A DNA stretch of 60,069 nucleotides from Streptomyces orinoci (GTDB lineage: Bacteria > Actinomycetota > Actinomycetes > Streptomycetales > Streptomycetaceae), in assembly GCF_003121295.1 (NCBI RefSeq), contig NZ_PHNC01000019.1:1-60069 (forward strand), read 5' to 3'. Position numbers and translations under genes: made by a program. The notes under the pieces were generated by a model that had not been told where the DNA came from, did no database searches, and saw only the letters and a program-made list of their open reading frames with translations. Shown here one piece after another: positions 35,205 to 43,930 of this stretch. Numbering within the stretch: the first letter of the stretch is position 1; every line of letters begins with the position of its first letter.

Positions 35205-35927
35205 ATGCCGCTCCCCATGCCCCTGAGCTGCGGCCTGGAGCAGCTGACCGTCATCCGGCACGGGCAGAGCATGGCCAATGTGCTGTTCGCCGAGGCGGAA
35301 CCGGACGCGGGGGTAAGGGAGTTGGCGGAGAGCGGCGACGCCCGCGTACCGCTGTCGCCGCTGGGCCGCCGACAGGCGCAGGCGACCGGGGAGTGGCTGG
35401 CGGCTCTCGGCCCGGACGACCGTCCTCACCTGGTGCTCTGCTCCCCCTACTCCCGGGCGCTGCAGACCTGGGAGGGCATCACCTCGGTGCTGCGCGAGCC
35501 CCCGCCCCCCATGCTCGTGGACGAGCGCCTGCGGGACCGCGAGATGGGCACCCTGGAGCTGCTGACACCGTCCGCCGTCCGGGCCCGGGCGCCGCAGGAA
35601 GCGGAGCGGCGTGCCCGGGTGGGGGAGTGGTTCTACCGGCCGCCCGGCGGCGAGTCATTGGCCGATGTGACGGTGCGCCTCCGCGACCTCCTCGTCGAGC
35701 TCCGGGACGCCGCGGCAGGCCGGCGGGTGCTGATGGTGGCCCATGACGCGGTGGTCGCCGCCGTGCGCCACGCCCTCGCCGGACTGGGCAGCCCGGCCCC
35801 GGACCTTCTGCCGGTGCCCAACGCGTCCATCTCGCGGTGGGCCGGCGGTAACGGCCGGCTGTGGCTTGTGGAGTACGGCAGCACTGCTCACCACTCCCCG
35901 GTCCAGGGGCTGTCCGATGGCTCTTGA
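35205..35927 (+). CDS. histidine phosphatase (phosphoglycerate mutase-like)
   Basis: 240 residues. The phosphohistidine motif is LTVIRHGQSMANV, and the second His lies in VLMVAHDAVVAAVRHALAG. Arg pockets are in SPYSRALQTWEGI, and the acid catalyst Glu in DERLRDREMGTLELL. Family members remove phosphate from small metabolites or proteins; the substrate cannot be told. AAGGGA lies before ATG 35205. It is monocistronic between the kbl terminator and the inverted repeat pair. Confidence 0.9.
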   Translation: MPLPMPLSCGLEQLTVIRHGQSMANVLFAEAEPDAGVRELAESGDARVPLSPLGRRQAQATGEWLAALGPDDRPHLVLCSPYSRALQTWEGITSVLREPPPPMLVDERLRDREMGTLELLTPSAVRARAPQEAERRARVGEWFYRPPGGESLADVTVRLRDLLVELRDAAAGRRVLMVAHDAVVAAVRHALAGLGSPAPDLLPVPNASISRWAGGNGRLWLVEYGSTAHHSPVQGLSDGS

Positions 35928-35969
35928 CCGCCGTTCTGCGACGACCCGCACTCCAGCGCGCCGGGTGCG

Positions 35970-36041
35970 CCGTAAGGGGCGCGGGGCGCTGCGTTATGCG
36001 GGTCCGCCGCGTGGGCGCGACCAGCCGTCGAGGGCCCGCAC
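35970..36041 (-). repeat. streptomycete intergenic repeat, copy B
   Basis: An inverted copy of the element at 31645-31694: ccgtaaggggcgcgggg... then gcgcgaccagcc...ggcccgcac. About 20 extra bases (near 35994-36014) split it. It forms the left half of a large palindrome with copy C; the outer 17 bases CCGTAAGGGGCGCGGGG are perfectly complementary to 36124-36140. Confidence 0.7.
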
Positions 36042-36092
36042 TGTGCATTGCCCATGAGTACCCCCCGGTCTGACAAGGAAGCCTTCTTCCGG

Positions 36093-36140
36093 GTGCGGGC
36101 CGTGGATGGCCGATCGCGCCGTTCCCCGCGCCCCTTACGG
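36093..36140 (+). repeat. streptomycete intergenic repeat, copy C
   Basis: A copy of the element in the same orientation as copy A (gtgcgggccg...ccccgcgccccttacgg). It pairs with copy B across a centre of about 50 bases. Together they fill most of the 335-base gap between the phosphatase and the DinB gene and may act as a bidirectional terminator. Confidence 0.7.
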
Positions 36141-36262
36141 GCCGCCTCCGGCCGGCCGGTGAAGGCCGATCCGCCCGCCAACTAGGTCAGGCCCTGTCCG
36201 CAATGGTCTCTAGCGTTGTACCCGACCGACCGAGAAGACGGAACACAATGGAGGGCGACACC

Positions 36263-36820
36263 ATGACCATGGACAAGCGGACCACCGGGGGCCAGTCCAA
36301 GATGCCGGCCGTGACCGGCGAGCGCGCCGATCTGTTGGAGGCGCTGGCCAAGCAGCGGCACTTCCTGCGCTTCACCACCCGCGATCTCACCGATGAGCAG
36401 GCCGGCCGGCGGACGACGGCCAGCGAGTTGTGCCTGGGCGGCCTGATCAAGCATGTCACCGCGGGGGAGCGGAGGTGGATGTCCTTTGTGCAGGAAGGGC
36501 CGTCGGCCATGGGCGACTTCAGCGCCATGACCGAGGCCGACTTCGCCCGGTGGGCCGACGACTTCCGGATGCTGCCCGGCGAGACGCTGCCCGGTGTGCT
36601 GGCCGAGTACGCCGAAGTGGCCCGCCGGACCGATGAGTTGGTCGCCACCCTGCCCGACCTGGACGCCACCCAGCCGCTGCCGAAGGCGCCGTGGTTCGAG
36701 CCCGATGGGCGGTGGTCGGTCCGCCGGGTGCTGATGCACATCATCGCCGAGACCGCCCAGCACGCAGGGCATGCCGACATCATCCGGGAGTCCCTGGACG
36801 GCGCCAAGAGCATGGGCTGA
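36263..36820 (+). CDS. DinB family protein
   Basis: 185 residues, four-helix DinB/YfiT bundle. The metal-binding histidines are seen in LGGLIKHVTAGERRW (first) and HIIAETAQHAGHADIIRE (two more), the usual 3-His site. Family members include mycothiol-dependent S-transferases in actinobacteria, so a thiol-transfer role is plausible but not proven. I start at ATG 36263 because GGAGGG lies eight bases upstream; ATG 36248 would place that ribosome site inside the coding region. Confidence 0.85.
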   Translation: MTMDKRTTGGQSKMPAVTGERADLLEALAKQRHFLRFTTRDLTDEQAGRRTTASELCLGGLIKHVTAGERRWMSFVQEGPSAMGDFSAMTEADFARWADDFRMLPGETLPGVLAEYAEVARRTDELVATLPDLDATQPLPKAPWFEPDGRWSVRRVLMHIIAETAQHAGHADIIRESLDGAKSMG

Positions 36821-36922
36821 CCGACGACGCTCCTCGCCCGCGCCCGCAACGGGGCGTGGGAGGGGCTGTGTTGTACAGCCCGACCAGCTACGAACGGCCG
36901 CCGTATTCGGCTCGCCGACCGC

Positions 36923-37732
36923 TCAGCCACGCCGCAGTATCGCGGTGGCTGTCTCCAGGAAGCCGCGCAGCACTCTGTCGTGCCGGTCCGTGGCGACGGC
37001 CAGGCAGGTCTCGATCCCCGGGGCGTCTGTGACGGGGAGGTGGGCGAGGTCGGGGCGGGAGTAGGAGCGTGCGACGCTCAGCGGGACAAGTGCGATGCCG
37101 TGCCCGGAGGCGATCAGCTCGAACTTCTCCTCGATGGACGACGTCCGCCGATTCGGTACATCGAGCATCCGCTCACCGTCGAGGTCGGCCATGCTCAGCT
37201 CCTGACGAGCCGCCAGGGGATGCGCCGCGGGCATACAGGCGAACCTGGGATCCTGGCCGATGGGAACGATATGCAAGCCCGACTCATCGAACTGCCGTCG
37301 CAAGTAGGCGATTTGGGCGCGGCCGTCCCGGAGCGGCCGGTCCGGCTCCCACCAGCGGGTCGGGATGAGGTCGATCTCGACATCCGCGTGGCGCGAGGTG
37401 AACTCCCGGATCGCATCCGCCACATACAGACCTGGGGAGAAGGCGATGGCGAGCCGTTGGACGCCCTGATCGGCATCGTGGACGCGCCGGACCGCCGCGG
37501 CGATCGACGGAAGGATCTGCTGCGCCTCCTCATAGAGCTGTTGACCGGCGGCGGTCAGCTCCACGCTACGGGTGGTCCGTATGAGAAGTTTGCACCCCAA
37601 CTCCTGCTCAAACGACTTGATTTGACGGCTGAGAACCGGCTGGGCGATGAAGAGCCGTTCCGCCGCCCGGCCGAAGTGCCGATGCTCGGCCACCGTGGCG
37701 AAGTAGCGGAGCTTGCGCAGATCCAGATCCAT
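36923..37732 (-). CDS. LysR family transcriptional regulator
   Basis: 269 residues, somewhat shorter than the usual 290-310. HTH: DLDLRKLRYFATVAEHRHFG, then RAAERLFIAQPVLSRQIKSF and LIRTTRSVELTAAGQQL. The effector domain has LAIAFSPGLYVADAIREF and GHGIALVPLSVARSYSRPDL. It is divergent from an NmrA-like reductase gene, 68 bases away, with a CAAT-N13-ATTG dyad between, so it probably controls that gene. The inducer is unknown. Confidence 0.9.
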   Translation of the reverse strand: MDLDLRKLRYFATVAEHRHFGRAAERLFIAQPVLSRQIKSFEQELGCKLLIRTTRSVELTAAGQQLYEEAQQILPSIAAAVRRVHDADQGVQRLAIAFSPGLYVADAIREFTSRHADVEIDLIPTRWWEPDRPLRDGRAQIAYLRRQFDESGLHIVPIGQDPRFACMPAAHPLAARQELSMADLDGERMLDVPNRRTSSIEEKFELIASGHGIALVPLSVARSYSRPDLAHLPVTDAPGIETCLAVATDRHDRVLRGFLETATAILRRG

Positions 37733-37744
37733 ACCGTGAAGGTA

Positions 37745-37768
37745 TCAATTGCCGGGAAGGGTATTGGA
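37745..37768. promoter_or_regulatory. possible LysR binding dyad
   Basis: An imperfect inverted repeat, TCAAT (37745) ... ATTGGA (37763-37768), lies in the 68-base gap between the divergent LysR and NmrA-like genes. Confidence 0.35.
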
Positions 37769-37800
37769 CGCCACGGATGCCCCGCCCCGAGACTCGACGC

Positions 37801-38697
37801 ATGATCGTCATCACCACTCCCACCGGCCAGATCGGCGGCCGGCTGCTGAAGATACTTCTCGACGAGACCCGCATAGGCGGCGAAGAGCTACGGGTCATCG
37901 TGCGTGACCCCGGCAAACTTCCCGACGCGGCCCGCGCCCGCATCGACGTCATCACCGGCTCGCACGGCGACGCCGAGGTCATCGACCGGGCCTTCGCCGG
38001 CGCGGACGCCGTCTTCTGGGTGGTTCCCTCAAATCCGCGGGGGCTGAGCCTGGACGCCATGTACTCCGGGTTCACCCGCGCTGCCGCGAAGGCGTTTACC
38101 ACTCATGGAGTCGGACATGTCGTCGGTGTCTCGGCGCTCGGCCGGGGCACTCCCGTCGCCGGCCACGCCGGGCATGTGACGGCGTCGCTGGCCATGGACG
38201 ACCTCATCGCGAGCACGGGCGTGGCCTACCGGGCGCTCGCCAACCCGACGTTTATCGACAACCTGCTGTGGCAGACGGCCTCGATCCGCGACCAGGGGAT
38301 GTTCACCGGCACCGTGGCCGCCGACCGCAAGACACCAATGGCCGCCACCCGGGACATCGCCGCGGCCGCCGCCGGCCTGCTGCTCGACCGCTCGTGGACG
38401 GGAACCGACGAGGTCCCGGTGCTGGGCCCGGAAGACCTCTCGCCGAACGACCTGGCGCACATCATGTCCGAGGTGCTGGGCCGCCCGATCCGCTACCAAC
38501 GACAGACGCTCGACGAACTCCGCACCGTACTCGCCGGGCAGGGCATGGGGGACACACTTGTGCAGGGCTACCTCGACATGATGGAAGCCAAGGACAACGG
38601 CCTCGACGACGGGGTGCGGCGCACTCCGCGGGCCGCGAGCCCGACGACCTTCCGCGAGTGGTGTGAGCGGGTCCTCAAGCCGGCGGTCCAGGCATGA
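37801..38697 (+). CDS. NmrA-like NAD(P)H-binding reductase
   Basis: 298 residues, extended/atypical SDR. The dinucleotide motif at the N-terminus is IVITTPTGQIGGRLL (G-x-x-G-x-x-G form). Then comes VIDRAFAGADAVFWVVPSNP, HVVGVSALGRG, and the substrate side ALANPTFIDNLLWQT. Such proteins are quinone or isoflavone-type reductases or redox sensors. ATG 37801 begins the Rossmann strand; the earlier in-frame start at 37777 adds only Arg-rich residues. Its stop overlaps the ATG of the broken SDR gene (ATGA), so the two were one operon. Confidence 0.9.
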   Translation: MIVITTPTGQIGGRLLKILLDETRIGGEELRVIVRDPGKLPDAARARIDVITGSHGDAEVIDRAFAGADAVFWVVPSNPRGLSLDAMYSGFTRAAAKAFTTHGVGHVVGVSALGRGTPVAGHAGHVTASLAMDDLIASTGVAYRALANPTFIDNLLWQTASIRDQGMFTGTVAADRKTPMAATRDIAAAAAGLLLDRSWTGTDEVPVLGPEDLSPNDLAHIMSEVLGRPIRYQRQTLDELRTVLAGQGMGDTLVQGYLDMMEAKDNGLDDGVRRTPRAASPTTFREWCERVLKPAVQA

Positions 38698-39112
38698 GCG
38701 CCCGCACCGCCCTCATCGTCGGAGCCTCCCGGGCCCTTGGGCTGGCCCTGGCCACCGAGTACGCGCACCGGGGTTGGGACGTCATCGGGACCGTCCGGGG
38801 CGATCGGCGCACCGGTCATGTCCTCGCGCCAGGGCAGCCTCGAAATGAACGTCAGGGGCGGTCAGGACGTCTACCCGGGCCAGTAAGGCCGCCCTCAACC
38901 AGCTGATGCGCAGCTACGCCGCCCGGTACGCCGTCGCCGCGCATACGCTGCTGCTGATGTGCCCGGGCCATGTCCGCACCGAACTCGGCGGCCCCGAGGC
39001 GCCGTTGACCATCGACCAGTCCATCCCGGGCGTGGCGGACACCATTGACCGCCACAGCGGTCAGCCGGGCCTGAAGTACCTCAACCACCAGGGTCAGACC
39101 GTGCCGTGGTAG
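38694..39112 (+). pseudogene. short-chain dehydrogenase with large internal deletion and frameshift
   Basis: The N-terminus is an intact SDR Rossmann start (ARTALIVGASRALGLALATE, YAHRGWDVIGTVRG). After about residue 42 the sequence jumps to the catalytic region (SRQGSLEMNVRGGQDVY), losing about 90 residues. A frameshift at the YxxxK box follows, and the last part continues in another frame: SKAALNQLMRSYAARYA, CPGHVRTELGGPEAPL and KYLNHQGQTVPW. The NAD-binding asparagine segment and an intact Tyr-x-x-x-Lys pair are lost, so it is inactive. The ATGA overlap with the NmrA-like gene is kept. Confidence 0.85.
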
Positions 39113-39329
39113 CTCCCACGGGGGTCGGGAACCAGGTGTTCCCGGATGCCGGCACACCACCGGTGTCCGTGGGCCTCGGCAGCATGCCCAGGCGTATCTC
39201 CACGGACGTCGCCCGGGCGGCCGTCGAGGCGGTATGTGCACAGGGTCGCCGGGTCTTCCGTCGGGCGCTGCGGGCCGCCGTGGCTCCACCATGGCGCCGC
39301 CGGTACCACCACGACCGCCACCGGGCCGG

Positions 39330-39623
39330 CTCGTCCCAGGTGGCGGTGGCCCGGGCGGCGTCCCGGCCCTTGCGCTTGCCGGTGGGAATGATCAGGCCAG
39401 GCTGGATCCGCTCGACCGACTCGCCGTTCGCCCGGCGCCGGAGCACGGTGTGGACGGTGAGGTGGTCGGCGAGCGCGAGCGCGGCCTCGAACTGGGGGCG
39501 GACCCGGACACGGGTGCTGATCTTCTCGGAGAACACCTTGTCGCGCGGGATGCCGTGCTTGGCCAGGGCGTCGAGCTGGAGAATCGGGGCAGGGGCCGGT
39601 TCGACCGTCAGGTCGGCGCTCAC
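39330..39623 (-). pseudogene. serine recombinase (resolvase) remnant
   Basis: The sequence keeps LQLDALAKHGIPRDKVFSEK and ISTRVRVRPQFEAALALAD, and then jumps to HTVLRRRANGESVERIQPGL and IIPTGKRKG of the C-terminal HTH tail. The catalytic Ser segment (R-V-S-T) before it and about 100 residues of the core in between are missing. The downstream reading continues as Arg/Trp-rich noise. This is a resolvase-type gene with two deletions, and another sign of past mobile DNA. Confidence 0.8.
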
Positions 39624-39669
39624 TGGGACAAGATCGTTGCCTGACCTTTCCCGGCGGTCGCTGACAGAT

Positions 39670-39705
39670 GAGGGGTGGCCCGGCCCTGTGGCCGGGCCAC
39701 CCCTC
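39670..39705. terminator. strong hairpin terminator
   Basis: A 16-bp perfect stem, GAGGGGTGGCCCGGCC (39670-39685) and its complement (39690-39705), closes a CTGT loop. It lies between the resolvase remnant and the DUF4267 remnant, so it is likely the old terminator of the latter (minus strand). Confidence 0.8.
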
Positions 39706-39719
39706 GGGGCTTGCGGCTG

Positions 39720-39893
39720 TCAGGCGGGCTGCGCGGCGGGCGCTGGGGCGGGGGTCTGATGGGCCTTGCTGGTCTCGCGGAGGGCCAGCAGGCGGCTCCA
39801 TCGCCGCCGCGCAGGACGTTGATCATGTCGCCGAACGGGGCGACGGCCTCCATGAGCAGAACCCAGCCCAGGGCGCGGCGGTGGCCCGTCACG
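39720..39893 (-). pseudogene. C-terminal remnant of a DUF4267-like membrane protein
   Basis: The frame reads HRRALGWVLLMEAVAPFGDM followed by INVLRGGDGA, a hydrophobic segment of the kind found in DUF4267 small membrane proteins. After an internal deletion and frame change the family's end follows: RLLALRETSKAHQTPAPAP. The N-terminus is missing; the fragment abuts a TetR remnant at 39893/39894, which looks like a deletion scar. Confidence 0.5.
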
Positions 39894-40268
39894 ATCGACC
39901 CCGAACTGCCCGACCTGCCCGTCGAACCGCGCGAGGCGATCGGCCGTACGCTGGTGAGCCACTTCCTCACCCTGTGGGAGGAGAACGGGGAGCTCACCGC
40001 ACTGATGCGGGTCGGAGTCACCGATCCGGCCGCCGCCGATCGCATGCAGAGTGTGCTGCGCGAGCAGTTGATCCCCTTGGCCCGCCAGGTGGGCCCCGAT
40101 CCGGAGCAGGCGCCGACGCGGGCGGCGCTGTGCGCCTCGACCGTGCTGGGGCTCGCGCTGACGCGCTACGTGCTGCGGTTCCCGGCGAGCGTGGCGCTCG
40201 ACCGCGACGAGATCGTGGACTGGCTCGGATCCACGGTCCAGCGGTATCTCACCGCACCCACGCCCTGA
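39894..40268 (+). pseudogene. TetR family regulator, C-terminal domain only
   Basis: About 124 residues match the ligand-binding domain of a TetR regulator: LPDLPVEPREAIGRTLVSHF, ELTALMRVGVTDPAAADRMQ, then ALCASTVLGLALTRYVLRFP and DEIVDWLGSTVQRYL. The N-terminal HTH has been lost; upstream bases belong to the oppositely oriented DUF4267 fragment. A hairpin follows 13 bases after the stop. It cannot bind DNA as TetR does. Confidence 0.85.
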
Positions 40269-40280
40269 AGAACGCGTCGT

Positions 40281-40316
40281 GGGCACCCACCGCGCCCTTG
40301 GTCACGGCGGGTGCCC
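40281..40316 (+). terminator. hairpin after the TetR remnant
   Basis: gggcaccc (40281-40288) pairs with gggtgccc (40309-40316), and the stem extends to 12 bp with one mismatch. It is placed directly behind the TetR fragment. Confidence 0.6.
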
Positions 40317-40627
40317 TCAAAGGGAAGCTGAAAAGGATCAGCCCTCCTTCTGCGGCTTGCGGGACTTGTCGCCGGGCATCATGACGCCGGCGGGCACGCA
40401 GCCGGAGGCCCACACGGCGCAGCCGCAGATCGCCGGGCCCGTATCCCAGAAGGGCACCCGTCCCGGGAAGTGCGATGGCCATTGACCATGACCCGATAGG
40501 TGCCCTGACGCCGCGTCATTCGCCGATGCCCTCGTCGTCCTCGTCGAGGCGGACGGTTGACGGGCCACAGCGCCTTGACCCGGCCTTTGAGGTGTTCGTC
40601 GACCGGCTCGTTCAACCACCGTGCGGT

Positions 40628-40738
40628 GATCGGCCACCGGCCACCCGGCCCGCCCACCCCGGGCAGTAGCGGAGCGATACGTTCCCATTGGGCGCCGGTC
40701 AGTTCATGCCACCGCGCCAGGCAAGAGCCATCAGACAC
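40628..40738 (-). mobile_element. IS5-type transposase N-terminal fragment
   Basis: About 35 residues (SDGSCLARWHELTGAQWERI, then APLLPGVGGPGGRW) match the start of IS5-family transposases. The rest of the frame is unrelated Arg-rich sequence. No terminal inverted repeats or catalytic DDE residues remain. Confidence 0.65.
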
Positions 40739-40821
40739 TGCCCAGTCCGCGGGCCCCGCCGCCGAAGCCGTTGTGGTGACCGGAACGCTCGCCCGGCGGA
40801 ATACTCCGCCGCGCCCGCTGG

Positions 40822-41394
40822 TTGGCTCGCCATGTGTCTGATGATCGTCAATGGCCCGGCCATATCCATCCCTTGCTGGCCGCCCGGTTCAGCCCCTACA
40901 AGTTCGACCCCTCCGGTCGGGTCGATGACCGCACCCTCGGTCTCCTGCTGGAAGCGGCCCGTTGGGCGCCTTCCGCCGGGAACTCCCAGCCATGGGGCTT
41001 TCTGGCCGCCAGGCCGGGCGAGCCGGACCATGAGCGGGTGCTGCGCCATCTCGCACCCAGCTCCGCCCGCTGGGCGGCGGATGCCGGACTGCTTGTGGTG
41101 GCAGTGACGCGGCGCACGGTTGACGACTCGGAGGTCATGTACTCCGAGTTCGCCGACTACGACCTGGGGCAGGCCGTCGCTCATCTGACCATCCAGGCCC
41201 AGGCCCTGGGCCTGTCCGCCCATCAGTTCCGGGCCTTCAACCTGGAAGCGCTCACCGAGGAGCTCCGGCCGAATCCCGGCTGGGCGATTGTTTCCATGAT
41301 CGCGGTCGGTAAGGCGGCGGATGAGCCGCCGGTGGTGCGGCAGCGACGCAGTGTGGCCGAACTCCGCGCCGACCCCTGGGCGGCACGGGCCTGA
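40822..41394 (+). CDS. nitroreductase family protein
   Basis: 190 residues, FMN-dependent nitroreductase fold. FMN-binding segments: FSPYKFDPSGRVDD (Arg and Ser contacts), LEAARWAPSAGNSQPWGFLA, QAVAHLTIQAQALGL and the C-terminal RQRRSVAELR. Family enzymes reduce nitro groups, quinones or enones with NAD(P)H. Starts are TTG 40822 or GTG 40834, neither with a clear ribosome site; the upstream IS5 fragment may have replaced the original promoter region. It is convergent with the DUF1330 gene. Confidence 0.85.
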   Translation: MARHVSDDRQWPGHIHPLLAARFSPYKFDPSGRVDDRTLGLLLEAARWAPSAGNSQPWGFLAARPGEPDHERVLRHLAPSSARWAADAGLLVVAVTRRTVDDSEVMYSEFADYDLGQAVAHLTIQAQALGLSAHQFRAFNLEALTEELRPNPGWAIVSMIAVGKAADEPPVVRQRRSVAELRADPWAARA

Positions 41395-41430
41395 GCCCAC
41401 CCGGCGGAGCTGCGTATCGAGCGGCCGTGG

Positions 41431-41790
41431 TCAGGTGGTCGCCGTCGTGTCCTGCTGTGCCGCCCGGCGCAGGGCCGCCGCGGTCGCGGACGGGTCGTAG
41501 TCCGGTGCGACGCCCTCGACAAGGACGATCTCGGCTTCCGTGTGGTCGGCGCGCAGATGCAGGATGTCCTGGTAGGCGGGGGAGTGGTACCAGGCCCGCG
41601 CCTTGGCCAGGTCGGGGAACTCCAGGATCACGGCCGCCGCCCAGCGGCCCTCCATCTCGTACTGTTCGCCGCCGTGCACCAGGAACCTGCCGCCGAAGGG
41701 GTCGAGGGTGGCCTGGATCCGGTCGATGTACTCGATCACCTGGGGGTGGTTGCTGGTGCGGTGGAAGTGGGCGATGGCATAGGCGGTCAT
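41431..41790 (-). CDS. DUF1330 protein
   Basis: 119 residues, dimeric alpha-beta barrel type (ferredoxin-like). Conserved DUF1330 pieces: YAIAHFHRTSNHPQVIEYID, RFLVHGGEQYEMEGRW, VILEFPDLAKARAWYHSPAY and QDILHLRADHTEAEIVLVEG. The reaction, if any, is unknown. Start ATG 41790; weak ribosome site. Confidence 0.85.
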   Translation of the reverse strand: MTAYAIAHFHRTSNHPQVIEYIDRIQATLDPFGGRFLVHGGEQYEMEGRWAAAVILEFPDLAKARAWYHSPAYQDILHLRADHTEAEIVLVEGVAPDYDPSATAAALRRAAQQDTTATT

Positions 41791-41865
41791 ATGACTGTCC
41801 AGTTCTGTGCGGGTGTTCAGCTGCGCTTACGGTGATCAGCATGCCGCCGGAAGACGGGGCGGTCG

Positions 41866-41882
41866 ATTACCCGCCGGGTAAT
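41866..41882. promoter_or_regulatory. short perfect dyad upstream of the ClC gene
   Basis: ATTACCC-GCC-GGGTAAT, 7-base arms with a 3-base centre, lies 76 bases downstream of (outside) the DUF1330 start and 148 bases before the ClC start. It may be an operator or a small hairpin. Confidence 0.4.
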
Positions 41883-42030
41883 GATCTGGTCGAGGAACCC
41901 GGGGGCGGGCGCGCTGTCAACCGGGCCCGCCGGTCCGGGCGTTCACCCACGGGGACCCCCCGATACTCATGCGTTTCCCCTTCCCGGGTTTGCCGGTCGC
42001 CGTAGTGTTGCTGAGCGCAATACTTCGGCC

Positions 42031-43875
42031 ATGGTGGCGACCGGACCATATGACAAGAAGTCCGAGACCTTGAGGCTGGGCGACTTCACCGTGGGCCCCC
42101 GGATGCTGAGGATCACGGCCTGGGCCTTGCCGGTCGGCGTGGCGGGAGCGGTGGCCGCGCTGCTGCTCCTACGGCTGATCGGGCTGATCACCAATCTGGT
42201 CTTCCGGCAGTCCTTCAGCTGTGCGCTGATCGACCCAGGACGGCAACACGCTCCCTGGTGGCTGGTGTTGAGCGCCCCCGCGCTGGGCGGTCTGGTCATC
42301 GGGGTGATGGCCAGGTTCGGCTCGCAGAAGATACGCGGGCATGGCATGCCCGAGGCGATCGAGGCGATCCTGACGCGCGGCAGCGTGATCGCCCCCAGGG
42401 TGGCCCTGCTCAAGCCGGTCTCCGCGGCGATCAGTATTGGCACCGGGGGCCCGTTCGGCGCCGAGGGGCCCATCATCATGACCGGGGGCGCCATTGGCTC
42501 ACTGCTGGCCCAGGTGCGTCATCTGACGGCCAGTGAGCGCAAGACGCTGCTGGTCGCCGGTGCCGCTGCTGGGATGGCCGCCACCTTCAACTCGCCGATG
42601 GCGGCGGTCCTGCTCTCCGTGGAACTGCTGCTTTTCGAATGGCGGCCGCGCAGCTTTGTGCCGGTGGTGGCCTCCGTCGCGGTGTCCACGGTGGTAAGGG
42701 ACCTGCTGCTGGGCAACGCGCCGCTGTTCCCCGCCACCGGCTCCGTACCGCATCTGACGCCGCTGGTCCAACTCCTCGCGGTGGTCAGCGGGTTGACCGG
42801 CGGTGTGCTGGCCGTGGCGGTGACCTGGCTGGTCTACCGGGCCGAGGACGCCTTCGCCAGGCTGCCCGTGCACTGGATGTGGTGGCCGGCCCTGGGGGGC
42901 CTGGTCATCGGGATCGGCGGTCTGGTGGAACCCCGGGCGCTGGGGGTGGGGTACGACGTGATCGGCGAGCTGCTGGCCGGGCGGGCCACGCTCTCGCTCA
43001 TCCTGTCCATCCTGGTGGTCAAGACGCTGATCTGGTCCCTGTCGCTGGGCTCGGGCACCTCCGGCGGAGTGCTCGCCCCGGTCTTTATGATCGGCGGGGC
43101 GCTCGGCGCCTGGGAGGGCATGGCCTTCCCGCCGGTCACTCCCGGCTTCTGGGCCATGCTGGGGCTGGCGGCCGTGGTCGGCGGGGTGCTGCGCTCGCCG
43201 CTGACGGGGGTGGTGTTCACCCTGGAGCTCACCCATGCCTGGGACACCGCACCGGCCCTGCTGATCTGCGCCACCTCGGCCTATGCGCTGTCGGTGCTGG
43301 TGCTCAGGCGCTCCGTCCTCACCGAGAAGATCGCCCGCCGGGGGCTGCACCTCACCCGCGAGTACGTCACCGATCCGCTGGAGTCGTACTTCGTCCACCA
43401 GGTGATGGACCCGCGGCCCTGCACTCTCACCGAGGACGACATCCTCGGCGAGGCCCTCACCGAGAACCTCAGGGCCCGGCTGCGCACCGCTCGGCGGCCA
43501 CAGCGGCTGATACCCGTGCTGAGGGCGGACGGGACCCTGCTCGGCCTGGTCACCGCCCGCAGCCTGCTGCCCGGTTCCGCCGGGCCCCGCACCGCTTCCG
43601 GCGCGGCCCGTCCCTGCCGGCTGGTGCTCCACCCCGAGATGACGCTCCGCCAGGCCGCGTCCCTGTTCGCGGAGCACACGCTGACCAGTGCCCCCGTCCT
43701 GGACCGGGCCGGCGGCCGGCTGGTCGGCGTCCTCGACCTGCCGGACCTGCTGCACGCCCGGCGCCGCCGGCTGGCCGAGGAACGCCACCGGGAACGCATC
43801 ATCCTGCGGCGGCCCCGGGGCAGCGCTCCGGTCATGGGGCCGGTCGCCCCTGCGGAGCCCTCCAAGAGCCAGTGA
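42031..43875 (+). CDS. ClC-type chloride channel/antiporter with CBS pair
   Basis: 614 residues. Membrane part (about 25-450) with ClC selectivity elements: GHGMPEAIEA (the GSGIPE-like motif), GTGGPFGAEGPIIMTGG (gating Glu of GxEGP), and GSGTSGGVLAPVFMIGGALGA (GxFxP-like). A C-terminal CBS pair follows (residues about 450-590; VMDPRPCTLTEDDI, LIPVLRADGTLLGLVTARSL, LTSAPVLDRAGGRLVGVLDL). It moves Cl- across the membrane, probably in exchange for H+, with nucleotide control by the CBS pair. It stands directly before narGHJI in the same direction, but a promoter and hairpin in the 216-base gap indicate separate transcription. Confidence 0.9.
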   Translation: MVATGPYDKKSETLRLGDFTVGPRMLRITAWALPVGVAGAVAALLLLRLIGLITNLVFRQSFSCALIDPGRQHAPWWLVLSAPALGGLVIGVMARFGSQKIRGHGMPEAIEAILTRGSVIAPRVALLKPVSAAISIGTGGPFGAEGPIIMTGGAIGSLLAQVRHLTASERKTLLVAGAAAGMAATFNSPMAAVLLSVELLLFEWRPRSFVPVVASVAVSTVVRDLLLGNAPLFPATGSVPHLTPLVQLLAVVSGLTGGVLAVAVTWLVYRAEDAFARLPVHWMWWPALGGLVIGIGGLVEPRALGVGYDVIGELLAGRATLSLILSILVVKTLIWSLSLGSGTSGGVLAPVFMIGGALGAWEGMAFPPVTPGFWAMLGLAAVVGGVLRSPLTGVVFTLELTHAWDTAPALLICATSAYALSVLVLRRSVLTEKIARRGLHLTREYVTDPLESYFVHQVMDPRPCTLTEDDILGEALTENLRARLRTARRPQRLIPVLRADGTLLGLVTARSLLPGSAGPRTASGAARPCRLVLHPEMTLRQAASLFAEHTLTSAPVLDRAGGRLVGVLDLPDLLHARRRRLAEERHRERIILRRPRGSAPVMGPVAPAEPSKSQ

Positions 43876-43930
43876 GCTCCCGCTCGTTCCCATGGCATAC
43901 GAACACCCATATGCATGGCCATCGCAACTA

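Noticed and set aside
39110..39330. Open frames on both strands downstream of the resolvase remnant
   Set aside because: No recognisable motif in any frame; probably scrambled remnant DNA.
40338..40560. Minus-strand frame containing HFPGRVPFWDTGPAICGCAV that could be a small protein
   Set aside because: No start codon with a ribosome site and the frame runs into unrelated IS5/Arg-rich sequence; cannot be distinguished from noise.
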